A DNA stretch of 25,000 nucleotides from Chrysomallon squamiferum. Lineage: Eukaryota > Mollusca > Gastropoda > Neomphalida > Peltospiridae. The notes beneath the pieces were generated by a model that worked only from the letters and a program-made list of their open reading frames with translations, searched no databases and was not told the DNA's origin. The first letter of the stretch is position 1, and each line of letters begins with the position of its first letter. Position numbers and translations under genes: made by a program. Location of the stretch: assembly GCA_012295275.1 (NCBI GenBank), contig CM022668.1, positions 2,750,489 to 2,775,488 of the forward strand. The letters run 5' to 3'. Shown piece after piece: positions 1 through 17,548 of the stretch.

Positions 1-320
1 ACTTTGTGTAGTATCTGTAGCACTGTCTGGTTATTCTACTTTGTGTAGTATCTGTTATTTTAGTATCTAGCACTGTCTGGTTATTCTACTTTGTGTAGTA
101 TCTGTAGCACTGTCTGGTTATTCTACTTTGTGTAGTATCTGTAGCATTGTCTGGTTATTCTACTTTGTGAAGTATCTGTTATTTTAGAATCTGTAGCATT
201 GACTAGTTATTCTACTTTGTGTAGTATCTGTTATTTTAGTATCTAGCACTGTCTGGTTATTCTACTTTGTGTAGTATCTGTAGCATTGACTAGTTATTCT
301 ACTTTGTGTAGTATCTGTCG
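1..320. repeat. 37/50-bp minisatellite upstream of tensin SH2 exon
   Basis: Tandem units begin ACTTTGTGTAGTATCTGT and run into CACTGTCTGGTTATTCT. There are two length classes: 37 bp, and 50 bp with an extra TTATTTTAGTATC. The array fills the intron from the window edge to about 50 bases before the acceptor at 372. Each unit has a TTTGTGTAG string that resembles an acceptor end. Confidence 0.9.
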
Positions 321-372
321 TATCTCACTGTGAGGTCTGTTGTATATAAATATATCTCACTTTCTCTTGTAG

Positions 373-5921
<5,549 letters not shown>

Positions 5922-6731
5922 TTCCTCACAGTGTTACAGACAAAACGATTGGACAGACATAAAATAAAAAATAAAAACCAACAACCTATTATTGGAAACC
6001 AAACAATTATTATACATACATAAGCCTTGCTGTTTGTCTTTCATGGAAAAGGAACTTGGAAGAGTGGACAAAGAAATATAAAGAGTTTTAGTGGTGATTG
6101 TTGAAAGCAAGGGCAATAACTGTGTGAAATCAAAAGACGATTGTGAACAGAAATTTCTTGGCATAATGAAAACCAAAGTCTGCCACATTTTGTGAGAATT
6201 TCTAAAATATCTGAAGCAAAGCCGTGCCTGAGAAATGCAGAATTTGTATCATAGTAAACACTGTATGTAATGTTATTATGTTAATATACCTACGTCATAT
6301 TTATACGTTTCCTTGGTTACTTATTAACAGTCAGCTGGTGTAATTTGTTATTGTTCTGTTACTCTTTTGTTCAGTAAGTAATTATAATATGCAATAGGTT
6401 TTTATTAATTTGCTGGCAGATATGTCAGTTTAAAAAAGAAATTTAAAAAAAAAAAAAAAAAAATTAAATTGCCACTTTATGATTGGTTAATTGAAATAGT
6501 GTAGTCACTATAGCAACCACTGCTTGAGTGTCAGGTTTATATATGGCAGAACTGAGAAGTGTTGTTGCCTTTGTGTAAAATTTGATGTAAACATTGTGCT
6601 TTTAATCTCAAAGTGCTATATTATCTTTCATATATTCAAATATAAATAATTTTTAATTAGATAAGTTTTGTTTTTAATATAACAGATGTTTGATGTTTAT
6701 TATTAATACATGTATGGTGAAATATATATAT

Positions 6732-6770
<39 letters not shown>

Positions 6771-8458
6771 AACATATTATATATTCAATGCTTTCAATCA
6801 AATCTACATATTGAGAAGTTCACACAGATCACAGTGTTTATTTAGTTTAAACATACCGGAAGTGCTGACCAGTGGTCAAGAGTAGTTTTAAGATACCAAC
6901 AAGAAATATAACCAGACTAAGTGTAATGATGCATTCTGGGACTGTTTCAAGAATTGCACTGTGGTAAGGAGATTGTAGAAGAAATATGACTGGACAGTGA
7001 GTGATGCATTCTGGGACTGTCTCAGGTACACAAGACAAGCTAAAAGGTTGTCCAGACTGTTCTTACTGGACTAAGGGCTGATGTACTTTTGTCTGATGGC
7101 CAGTAATAAAAAAAAAAAACTTTTCAAAATTTACTGGAAAATATTTTATAATAATCATTAGACTGAGATAGATTAAAAAAAAAACTTCAGTAACACCAGC
7201 AGTTTTGTATCATAAACAGTTTTAAATGTTTAAATGTGGAAATTAGAAAACATTCACTTACTGTTGCTTGTTTTAGTACACAGACATCTCTGTGTTGATC
7301 TGAATTCTGCAGACAACAGGCTGAGTGTCATTAAAAGTCTGGAAACTATTTTCTTGACAACCAGGTGTAAGTAATTTACAACACTCTGCCGGTCACCTTC
7401 TTGTGACGTGAGCATTTTGAAGTCATTTCAAGCCATAGCAATAGGAATAGCAAGAAACAAAACAGAAATAAAGACACATCTGCAACTGAGAAACTTCTGG
7501 AAACCTATGCTCTGATTCATTAACAAATATGTATATAGAAAGAACAATACATGTTAACTGCTAACTTAATTAATAGTTTTCTGGCCACACTTGTCAATGT
7601 CCTCCCTCCCCCTCCTCCCTCCCTCCCTCCCTCCTTCTCCCCCCCGTGCTTTCTGTTACCCAGGGATACATATACTGTACATATAAAAATGATATTTGCC
7701 TAACCACATATACTAATTTTTTTTTTTTTTTGTCTCCACAGTCTATTGGTGCTATGAACTTTGACCTTTGTGAAGGTGTTTTCATTTAGAGACATTTTTG
7801 TGACTTTCAGTGTCGGTTGGTGTTGTTGGTGTTGTTTTCTTTTTGATGGAAACTGGCCAAAAAGATTGTTTTGTTGGCGACATTTTAACTACTTTTTTTT
7901 TTTTTTTATCTTGTTTAATGTACATTATATATATGTTGGGAAATTATTGTCTATTCTAACATTAGTCACTATTGAGTTATTTGATTTTCATATTTTGTCA
8001 TATTTAATATTCACACATCAGATTAAGCATAATTAAGTCTTTTTTTCTTTCTTAAATTGGGCAAATTGTGCTTGAAAATTGTTGCAGATAATTTATCTTT
8101 GGAACTTAATATATAAATAAACACACACATTCATATCCTTGGATTTCCATTATATAATTGCATGATAAAAAAATTATGAGCATGCGGCATAATAAATTTT
8201 ATTAATTTATGCCACCACCTTGCCCCAGACAAATACAAGTGCATTTGTTAAGAAAATAGAATATTATATGCTAAACCACGAATAAAATATTTAAAAATTA
8301 CAAATGTCTTACCCACATTTAAGAACTGGTAAGAAAAAGTTCTATACAGGACATAGCAAAAACTGATTTAAAAAAATTTTAAAAATGATTTTGAAACTTT
8401 GGTTTTTGTGTTTTCAGAGTACAGATATCTGAAAATGTCCATCAACTACCGAAGACAA

Positions 8459-8489
<31 letters not shown>

Positions 8490-8777
8490 TTGTGGGTAAG
8501 GTTAAGTTCATAGAGGCAGCTGTATTAGCTTTTTGTTTTGTTTGTTATTTAACTAATAAGATATTAATGTAGTTACATAGTTTAGCCACTACAGATTTTC
8601 AATACAGTACAGTGTTCAGTTTGCTGTAAAAATAGAGTCGTTGTCCATGGAAACCTTTTTGGTTGATGATGTCACAGACTACAAGTTACAGCAAAGACCT
8701 CTCCAATAAAAATAATATGGTTATCATGTGACCTAATGAATATTAATTAAGAATAAGCTAAGTTAACAGTTCTTGTA

Positions 8778-8834
<57 letters not shown>

Positions 8835-9900
8835 TTGTCACTCATGGTATTTTGAAATGCTGTGGAAATGTTAATTTTGTTTCTTAAGAATGAAATTAAA
8901 ATTTCTTAATTAGATAAGAAAAAAGGGTTTAGTTTTATCTATGAATTATTAAATAAAACTGTAACTACTGTAATTTTTCAGACATTTTTAAGTGAGAAAT
9001 TTTATAGACCACAGTATGTTGTGTCAAGAACTGAAGTCAAACGCAGCAAAATGGAAAGCTTATTTTTTTACATTATTGTTATTTAGACATTACTTTTTCA
9101 AAAGTAAATTTTTCATTTTTAAAAGCTTCGTTGTAAAAGTTAGACTATACCGTGACTTAAATAATTTAGTATCTGTAATTCTGTTAGTCCAGACTGTTAT
9201 TTGTTTTCTATATAAGTGTATATATATTTATATATATATATATATACATTATGACTGTGTATAATAGAGGTACAGTATCATATTTTATTTTATATCAAAT
9301 TAATCATGTATATTGTTTTAAACAAAACAGAAAACAGCTGCAGAAAGATAAGATAAAGTTATACAAACAATTTTGAACTTTTTACAATATTTTAATGATT
9401 TTTATTTTATTTTTCCTATTACTTGTTCAGAATTCAAACCCATAATTATAATTTTTGTTTTATATGTTTTTTCCTCTTTGTTTTTTTTTTTCCTTTTTTT
9501 TATAGAAATATAATAATAGTCATATGATACTTGTTAAAAATGTACAATATACTTTTGTTATGTTTTGTGTTTTATTTATATAGTGCTTATGTTTTGCATG
9601 ATAGAAAACCAGACACTTTGCCCACATTTTAAAAACAGTTTCAAATCCCCACTCCTATTAAAGTTTATGCTGTTTTTGTTGTTTTGGGTATAAAATAAAA
9701 TTATAATTATTGTGAACCAAGAGTTTGATTCATTTTTAACTGATTTGATAATTTCAGTAAAATAGAATTATTAGAATACCACTGATTAAAGTGAGAAAAA
9801 AAAAAAATGAAAACTAAATTACAATATTGTTAAATCAAGTTTTACTTGAGAAACAATAAATATTTCAGTTTGATCTTTCAGTACTGAATTATTTGTTCTG
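5922..9900 (+). other. Tensin 3' UTR and intergenic DNA (end not located)
   Basis: There is no coding signal on either strand. The tensin 3' UTR starts at 5922. Several AATAAA hexamers could serve as poly(A) signals, for example about 5960-5975, near 8115, near 9690 and at about 9857, so the transcript end cannot be chosen from sequence. The stretch holds A-runs near 6450 and 7103, (TA)n at 6721-6770, (TTA)n at 8459-8490 and 8777-8831, and a C-rich CCTCCCTCC tract near 7603-7645. Confidence 0.55.
6895..7026. repeat. Imperfect ~76-bp tandem duplication
   Basis: AAGAAATAT at 6901 and again at 6979, and GATGCATTCTGGGACTGT at 6928 and again at 7003, give two diverged copies about 75-78 bases apart. 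The duplication lies in the putative tensin 3' UTR. Confidence 0.8.
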
Positions 9901-10005
9901 TATTTGAAGAAAACTATACTGAAAAAAAAAGGGTTACAAAACAAAATTTAAGTAAATCTTTGTAAACATTAAACAAACAAAATTCATATTTGAGTGCACA
10001 TAAAC

Positions 10006-10036
<31 letters not shown>

Positions 10037-10468
10037 CTTACATATAAGAATGAGATTAGTAAAAAAAATTCATAAAATACAAATTCTGACTTAATATTAT
10101 GGGCAGTAAATTAATATTTCAACTAAAAAAGGTTAAAAATTGGTAGATTTTTGAACAAAATTATGTTATATAAAATCTGTTGATTAACTGGTTTGAAACT
10201 GAACTGTCAAAATGAACAAAACTTGTAGGAGAATGCAGTTTGTTAAATCTTGTTACACAGACATAATATAGCCAGGTATACAAAGTAATTAGTGACTTCT
10301 CACCTGTCTGTAGGTGCAGTGTAGTGCTTGTCTATAATGGAGTGTTTTATCAACCACTGTTCTATTAATATCACACAGAAATAAACCAATCTTTATACAC
10401 CTTGTACTTCTGTCATTTGTAACACACAGAGAGAGAGAGAGAGAGAGAGTGAGTGAGTGAGTGGGAGA

Positions 10469-10543
<75 letters not shown>

Positions 10544-13500
10544 TGTGTATATGTGTGTGCAGAAACAGATATATAAAGAAAGGGGAAGAGAGTAAGACAG
10601 ACAGACTGAGAGTTTTAAGAGAGAAAACAGTTAAATCTATTAACTGTATAAATTAGTAAACATCTGCTGTTTTATGTTAATGATTAATATTATTGCAAAT
10701 TGCTTATTTCAATACTGACAGAATGTTTTAAAAATATCAAAAACTTTTCAGGTTATAAAGCAAGGGTGAATTTCATGTTTGAATGACAATTTTCTAAAAC
10801 AAAAACTTGGAAATATCATATGCAGCCTTGTTTTAAAATGGCTGGTCTTAACTACAAAAACAAATATTTGATATTTTTAGTGATCTTCAGATTTGCTATG
10901 TACACTGCAGTAAACTGGATGTAAACTGATAACTAAAAACCAAGAATGATAACTGTTATTAACCTTACTCCAATTTATAAAATATTTACAACTGTCAGTA
11001 TAGTGAGCATTATTTTATTTCACACTTGTATTTTGAATGAAGAAAAAAAAAAAAAAACATCTGGCACCTCCAAGATAGATTTTCTGGAAGCACATTTTGT
11101 ATTTTGAATGGCAACATGCTCTTGTTAAATTTGTTTTAATCTTGGTACATCTCTTGTAATATATGAGTAATGAATCGAAGTATCTGTCTGTCATTTTAAT
11201 TTACTTAGGTTATTATTTTCTGACATCTCTAGAGGTCACTAGTTTTAACAAAATCTCTGGTAACTTGTGTCATGTTTTCGTTATCCAGAACAGTGCCTCA
11301 GCATTGTTCACTTCTGTCACAGTTTAAAACTGAGCTACTGGATGGTGATGCCCCCATTTCTCTGAAACTGTAACATCTCACATAGCACGAAGAAGCATCA
11401 ATTGCTGTCACAGTAAATCATTCTAGCTTTTTAATTTAATTTTTTTTCATGAACTGTTTATCAACAAGGTCATAGTTCACAGTCAGTGGAACCTCACTAA
11501 CCCCCTCCCCACAAAAAATATAAAAAAATTCAAAGGTGTGGTCTTTTACAGATTAATAAACAAAACATGAAATCCAAGCCAAAAGTGAAAACTGGGCTTT
11601 CTACAGGGTAATTTTTTAAAAAACAAAAATAAAAATATAAAAATTGTTTATTAAAATACATGTTTATACAGAGGTTCAAAGAAACAACAGTATTTACATT
11701 CTCATCATCTCATTCATGATCTGAGTTAATTTCAGTCATTTGTTTTCTTCTTCTTTTTTATTATTAATTTTTTTTTTTATTATTAATCATTTAATTGAAT
11801 GTTTTGAATATTTGTAAAAGAGAAAACAAAATGACTGATAAACATTTACAAACATTAATCTGGTAAACTTGTACAAATTGCAAAAAAACATAAAATCATA
11901 TCAATATTATCTTGTGTAAAAATTGAATGAAGCAATATGAAAACAGATGAAATTCATTTCAGTAATAACAACTACATCTAAATACAGAATATATATATAA
12001 ATGAATAATTAATTCTTGAACTACATCATACAAAAATATTGCTTGATTATGTGTACAAATTCCTGAAAACAAATGAACTTTTTTGGTTAGATATTATTAA
12101 ACAATAAAATTAAATGAAATAAAAATAATAAATAAAAAATTCACATCAAAAACATTAATAATAATAAATAATAAATAAAAAAATTAAAATGAAATTGTAA
12201 AAAGTCATCATCAGATAGATTTGTTATAAAATGTATTAAGAAAAGAAAATCAGATTTTTATTTTATACCCAATTCCAATATAAATTTATTATTAAATGTA
12301 TTTACAAAAAAATATATGTGATGAATAAATATTTACAAATGTGTTATAAAAATCACTGAAATAAAATAAACAGCTGAAATGTTTAAAAATGATTAATGTG
12401 TTCATATTAACAGAAATTATGAATTTAAGAGACAGAAAAAAAAAAAAATAATAAAATAAAATAAACATTTTCTTTACCATATGATAACAGCAGTGATTTT
12501 AAATTTTTAAAGAAATAAAGAAAATATAAAATAAAAATTTTGTTTTAGCTTTTTTACAATATGATTTTAGAAAACAAAAATAAATTTTTATTAGTAAAAT
12601 AGGTGATACATATTATGATTGCTGGCTACATGAAATATTTTAAAATATTTACACATTTCTTTACACTAAATTATAGTGAATAGATTCCTGAATGATCATT
12701 TTATCATTTAAAACATCATCATTATTAAAAACATTGCAACAATTCATTTGTTTTCATTCAACCTGTAAAATTTTATTTAATCATTCTTAACATCCAGTGT
12801 AGATTTCAATCAAATAATTTACTTTTCATCTAAAATAAAATAAAATAAAATAAAATGGCATAGATCCAGAAGGAATGTTTATTTTAGTAAATAGTCACTT
12901 GGAATCTTTTATTCATTAAATACTATAATGACTTTGTTAACATAGTAACTATGACCTTTAAACTTTGACATTTTCTTAAAATTATTTTTCATAATGTTAA
13001 TATTGACAAATATTATTGATAAATTAATTACCATGACAATCTTCAGTTGTCATCAGTTCATTTCTTGGTAAATTATAAATTATTTTATAATTCAAGTTTA
13101 TAAATTTTAATTCTATTTATAAACATAAAATATTTGGAAGCCTTTTTTTTATACAGATAATTTTAAAAAAGCAATAAAAGGTATACAGATATTTATTTAC
13201 ATATCTTTAAACAGATTATGAGGAAGGGAATGCTAAATGTTAATATTTGTGTGACTGATTTTAAACTTTTAAGATCAATATTTTATCTCAGAAAGGCACT
13301 TTGTGTTGTAGAGTAATTGTTACATAGTCAGCGCATATCAAGTTAAAAGAAAAATGGGAAAGCAATTACCATGTGGAAAAAAAAAAAAAATGATATTAGC
13401 ATAAATGTAGGAAAAAATTGTCTTATTATAAATTATTATTATTATTATTATTAATATTTTTTTTAACACTGATTTTTCACAAAACAAGGATTTTTTTCAC

Positions 13501-13749
13501 AAGCCAGGTATGCACCTCTAATTGATTCACATGAAAGTTGCTGAAATATTCATTTCCAGATGTATTACGCACTAAAACTTTTAAATTAAATCAATTTAAA
13601 ATATTGATTCCCCCCTCCCACAGAATCATACCTTTCAGAAATTTAAGTCTCAGCTTAATCTAAAGATGTAACTCAATTGCAAATCTTAGACTTAACATTA
13701 TGTTGTAAATTTATTATGTTTTGTTAAAAAGGATTCAGCCAGCATGAAA
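9900..13749. other. AT-rich intergenic / convergent 3' region
   Basis: No protein-like reading frame was found; ORFs here are low complexity. It contains poly(T) at about 10009-10036, a (GA)n tract at 10426-10541, and abundant A-rich tetra/pentanucleotides (AAATA, TAAAA) from about 11620 to 13200. The right part should include the 3' UTR of the leftward LU gene. Many TTTATT (AATAAA on the - strand) motifs prevent choosing a poly(A) site. Confidence 0.5.
10426..10541. repeat. (GA)n microsatellite
   Basis: A GA dinucleotide run with a GAGTGAGTGAGTGGGAG interruption near 10449, ending in GTGTGTGT. It lies between the two convergent genes. Confidence 0.95.
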
Positions 13750-13839
13750 TCACCGAGCTTGTACAAATGTACACAACAGACTGAGTACAGCTGTGACAAC
13801 AAGAACAAGTGTGTTACTCTGGAGAGTGCTGGACCCAAG
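13750..13839 (-). CDS. LU gene terminal exon: GPI-anchor signal and stop
   Basis: The acceptor TTATTTTCAG ends at plus 13840. The exon is read in phase 0 and ends at TGA (plus 13750-13752). It encodes LGSSTLQSNT, then the hydrophobic LVLVVTAVLSLLCTFV and QAR. This is the classic GPI layout: small residues (GSS) as a candidate attachment site, a short polar spacer, and a hydrophobic tail ending at the stop. In-frame fit to the previous exon makes chance unlikely. The acceptor region is duplicated 54 bases upstream. Confidence 0.85.
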   Translation of the reverse strand, partial: LGSSTLQSNTLVLVVTAVLSLLCTFVQAR

Positions 13840-16322
13840 CTGAAAATAAACAAAAATTAATTAATTATTTAATTAGTAAACCTGAGACCCAAGCTGAAAA
13901 TAAACAAAAATTAATTAATTATTTAATTAGTAAACCTGAGATTTAGAAAACAGCTGAATGAAGAAATACTTTAATTAAACCAAAATTAGGATCAAAGAAA
14001 TAATTAGAGAGGTGATGGGCACATTTTTTTAAGCAGCAGTAAAGCTATGAGGTGATTTTATTATGTATAATTCTAATAATTGTAAATGATTAACATTTAT
14101 TTAAAGGCTTTTTTTTTTTTTTTTTTTAAATGTATTTCTAGTTACAGAGAGAAGAAAATACCATTTAAATTGTCTGTAATAACAGAAAAGTAAAAAATAA
14201 AAAATTGTGTTATTTGAAAAATCATGGCACAGAGAGATATACTAACTTGTATTCTTAAAATTCTTTCTCTTTTTTTTCTTTTTTTTTAACAGATTATGAA
14301 TTTGGAATCAAAACAGATAAAAAAAAAAATTAGGCAAGAGTTATCTTTCTTGGTGATGCTAAATTTCATATTACAATTATTCTACAACAATTTATAAATA
14401 AAACATTCATTTTGTTTCATCCTGAATGAGATATTCCACCGAACATTTTTATTTCTTTTAAATATTTAAAAAATGAAAATATTCAAAACCAGAAATTTGC
14501 TGTCAATATGAGAAACTATGTATAATAATAATACATTAAATGAATTTCAATCAATTAACAATCAATACAGTAAAAATATTTATTTAAAAATTAATTTATA
14601 CTGTCTTAAACATGAACTAACCCAAAGCTATTAAATATTAAATACTTGTATCAAAATAAAATTATCTAAAAATCTCGGACTGACTGACTGTATTAGTTTC
14701 CATGGTAACACATTATATTCTACACAGTGAATGTTTACACTGTACTCACAGTCACGTAGAAGTTACATCGGTCTCCTTGACAACACTCGACACACTCCCA
14801 GTCGCGGTACCAGTCTCTCATACACCTCAGACCCAGCAGTGACTGCTTCATGGCACAAGTCTTAGAAGAACTGCAACTCTTTGAAAGGTGGTGAATCTTC
14901 ACAGTCCTAGGGGTCCAGAATGCTGGAGCTATAAATAAATAAATAAATAAACAAACAAATAAACAAATAAACAAATAAATAAATAAATAAACAAATAAAT
15001 AAATAAACAAAAACAAACAAACAAACAAATAAATAAATAATAAATAAATAAATAAACATGCAAAAAAATAAAATAAAATTTAAAATAAATATAAAGCTAA
15101 ATTTAAAATTTGAATAAAGTTTTAAAAATAAATTTCTTCAAAGGCTATGTAAAATAAAATAAAAAAGATATATATAAAATTAGTTTTTAAACTTCTATGT
15201 GTCCACAATGATGGCATTATAAGTATTAAATAAAATAAAATAATAATAATAATTTAAAAATCAAGAAGTAAAACAAATACTTCTAGTTATATGTCCTTGA
15301 AACTGGTGTCACATTAAAACATATAATGTAAATAAACACTATTATAAATTAATTTAAACAGTTCATGCATCTGCAAAAGACTGAGGAGTTAATAAGATAC
15401 ATCTAGATAATACTGATACACCTAGATACTAACAATACAGCTAGATACTAACAATACACCTAGATACTAACGATACACCTAGATACTAATGATACACCTA
15501 GATACTAACGATACACCTAGATACTAACGATACATCTAGATACTAACGATACATCTAGATACTAACGATACACCTAGATACTACTGATACACCTAGATAC
15601 TAACGATACACCTAGATACTAACGATACAGCTAGATACTAACGATACAGCTAGATACTAATGATACACCTAGATACTAATGATACATCTAGATACTACTG
15701 ATACATCTAGATACTAATGATACACCTAGATACTACTGATACACTTAGATACTACTGATACATCTAGATATTAATGATACACCTAGATACTACTGATACA
15801 CCTAGATACTAATGATACACCTAGATACTACTGATACACCTAGATACTACTGATACACCTAGATACTACTGATACACCTAGATACTAATGATACACCTAG
15901 ATACTAATGATACACCTAGATACTACTGATACACCTAGATACTAATGATACATCTAGATACTAATGATACACCTAGATACTACTGATACACCTAGATACT
16001 ACTGATACACCTAGATACTAAGGATACACCTAGATACTACTGATACACCTAGATACTAATGATACATCTAGATACTAATGATACATCTAGATACTACGAA
16101 TACACCTAGATACTACTGATACACCTAGATACTAAGGATACACCTAGATACTACTGATACACCTAGATACCACTGATACACCTAGATACTAATGATACGT
16201 ACCTCGCCAGACCATGTGAGTCATACAAGTATCGTAGCGTTCCTCGCACTGTATCGTGGTCTTGATACACTTGTCTCTGTTGTCTGCCTGGTTTGTACAC
16301 ACATAGCACTCCAAGCCAAAAC
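13750..16322 (-). CDS. Ly6/uPAR (LU) three-finger protein, GPI-anchored; 5' end missing
   Basis: Three - strand exons (16322-16203, 14928-14750, 13839-13750) splice in frame. They encode the LU hallmark LECYVC at the start, CCQGDRCN at the end, and then a hydrophobic C-terminal GPI-attachment signal. LU proteins are small extracellular three-finger folds, often lipid-anchored at the outer cell surface, that act as receptors, channel modulators or adhesion and patterning factors (family knowledge). The mature domain holds 12 cysteines (5 in the first exon, 7 in the second), more than the 8-10 typical of LU domains, which suggests one extra disulfide. Introns are phase 1 then phase 0. The signal-peptide exon must lie to the right in phase 1 and was not identified with confidence. 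The ligand or function cannot be inferred; a soluble LU protein is possible through intron retention at 14749. Confidence 0.88.
13832..13939 (-). repeat. Two-copy 54-bp duplication of an LU-gene acceptor
   Basis: The block starting GACCCAAGCTGAAAATAAAC at 13832 repeats at 13886 with almost no change. Each copy holds, on the - strand, TTATTTTCAG|CTTGGGTC, the acceptor plus the first bases of the terminal exon. The inner copy (13840) is the one joined to coding sequence. Confidence 0.93.
14750..14928 (-). CDS. LU gene exon: C-terminal half of LU domain
   Basis: The acceptor TTATTTATAG ends at plus 14929 inside a (TTTA)n tract; the donor is GACT|GTGAGT with GT at plus 14749-14748. The exon encodes 59 residues with KSCSSSKTC, LGLRCMRDWYRDWECVECC and QGDRCNFYVT. 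CC-x(2)-D-x-CN is the LU C-terminal signature. Unspliced reading continues four codons (VSTV) to a TAA at 14735-14737, which would give a secreted form without anchor. Confidence 0.92.
14931..15058. repeat. (TTTA/TTTG)n (minus sense) abutting LU acceptor
   Basis: AAAT/AAAC tetranucleotides on the + strand, read as TTTA/TTTG on the - strand, run directly into the acceptor at 14929. This resembles the arrangement at 2412 and 4575 in the tensin gene. Confidence 0.93.
15396..16200 (-). repeat. 19-bp minisatellite seeded at LU-gene donor
   Basis: About 42 units of ACTAATGATACACCTAGAT (+ strand) end at the LU donor. On the - strand a unit reads ATCTAG|GTGTATCATTAGT. The authentic boundary reads GGCGAG|GTACGTATCATTAGT, identical after removal of two bases. 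So each unit carries a donor-like AG|GTGTAT. Variants (AACG, AATG, ACTG; CACC, CATC, CAGC) show moderate divergence. Confidence 0.93.
16203..16322 (-). CDS. LU gene exon: N-terminal half of LU domain
   Basis: On the - strand the acceptor CTGTGCAG ends at plus 16323 and the donor is GGCGAG|GTACGT with GT at plus 16202-16201. The exon encodes FGLECYVCTNQADNRDKC, IKTTIQCEERYDTC and MTHMVWR. LxCYxC is the canonical LU start. The exon begins with the last two bases of a split codon, so the preceding intron is phase 1, the usual phase before an LU domain. A 19-bp minisatellite begins immediately past the donor. Confidence 0.9.
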
Positions 16323-16324
16323 CT

Positions 16325-16642
16325 GCACAGACAAACATCTTCAGTGAATTAACAACAACACACTGGCTGCTTATTTAGTCTTAGACTGTTTCATAGTCTT
16401 TAAACAAAGATGAAATAAGAAACAAAACAAAAATTCCAGTGTACATATTTATACCACCATGTTGGATAGGCAATTGCAATGGTGTGCAAGTAATCAGTTA
16501 ATTTTGATTTAAGTTAATTTTGTTCATTTTATCTCGTCTATTAAATCTTTGTTTACATGTTTTATTTACTATACTTTTGATATTTCATTCATTTAGGAAT
16601 TAGGTAATGTCTAGAACTTTCTATTATTTATTATTATTTATT

Positions 16643-16711
<69 letters not shown>

Positions 16712-16919
16712 GAACATAAATTAATTACTTCAAAATTATATATTTGTGTGTGTATACAGTGTTAAGATTCTCTCATTTTTTTATGCAATGTTTTTATTCA
16801 TGTTAAATGTTATTTATTTATTTTGTGTATTATTTTACCATATAAATTCAATCATAAATCCAACAAGTTGTTAAGATAATTATTTTTTTTAAATTAGTAA
16901 TTGTTTGTGTGTGTGTGTA

Positions 16920-16962
<43 letters not shown>

Positions 16963-17400
16963 GTTGTGTTGTGTGTTATACAATGTCATAAATAACGTTG
17001 TTACTGACAAATCGAGTTTGCCATGTCGAATATAAAACTGAATGTTTAAGTTAGTGTTATTAATCAAGAGACAAAGATTTCAATATGGCAGGTCACATAT
17101 AAATTAGTTTTAGTTTTATTCTGCTTTGGTTCTGCTAACGTGTTAAACCACGAAGTTAGCGACTGTGAAATATAAAATATTTATCTGGCTTTACGTTTGC
17201 CTATAACCAGTTACTCAGTTAATAAAGATTCACATGTTGGGTAGCTTTCAGTAATAATAACAACAATGATGATGATGACGACGATGATGAACATTTTATT
17301 AAAACTGTTTTTGTGATTCATCTAAACAGAATTTGAAAACAGTCAAACTTCCGGTAATCGCAGTACTTTTAATTTAGTAATTTCATCAACTGTTTCTGTT
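16325..17400. other. AT-rich non-coding stretch
   Basis: No exon-like signal is recognised. It contains (TA)n at about 16637-16706 and (TG)n at about 16904-16960. From about 17000 the sequence is less repetitive, with some CpG. If the LU gene starts further right, this is its first intron. Confidence 0.5.
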
Positions 17401-17446
17401 TGACGTTATTTCAGATGACCAGTTCTTGAGATGATTTTAAAATAAA

Positions 17447-17548
17447 TTATTTAACTTGTGAATTACTCGATGCTAACTCGCGATCAGTCACAGCAAGGCT
17501 AATGTATGATATAAATACAGGTATTAACTGAACGAAAATAGCCGCCAT
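17447..17548 (-). CDS. Candidate signal-peptide ORF / first exon (uncertain)
   Basis: A 33-codon - strand ORF starts at ATGGCGGC (plus 17548) and reads MAAIFVQLIPVFISYISLAV, a plausible secretion signal, then stops at TAA (17447). It lies about 1.2 kb upstream of the LU exons and on the same strand. GCT|GTGACT is the best donor inside, but it is phase 0 whereas the exon at 16322 needs phase 1, so a direct join fails. Either an unseen exon intervenes or this ORF is unrelated. The ATG sits in an ATGGCGGC (YY1-like) motif, so a promoter reading is also possible. Confidence 0.25.
   Translation of the reverse strand: MAAIFVQLIPVFISYISLAVTDRELASSNSQVK

Noticed and set aside
7594-8036. ORFs near a C-rich CCTCCC tract and downstream T-rich DNA
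   Set aside because: Low-complexity translations in the likely 3' UTR or intergenic DNA, with no domain text and no splice-consistent structure.
15396-16200. CRISPR-like regular array
   Set aside because: Units are contiguous 19-mers without unique spacers, in a eukaryotic intron; it is a minisatellite.
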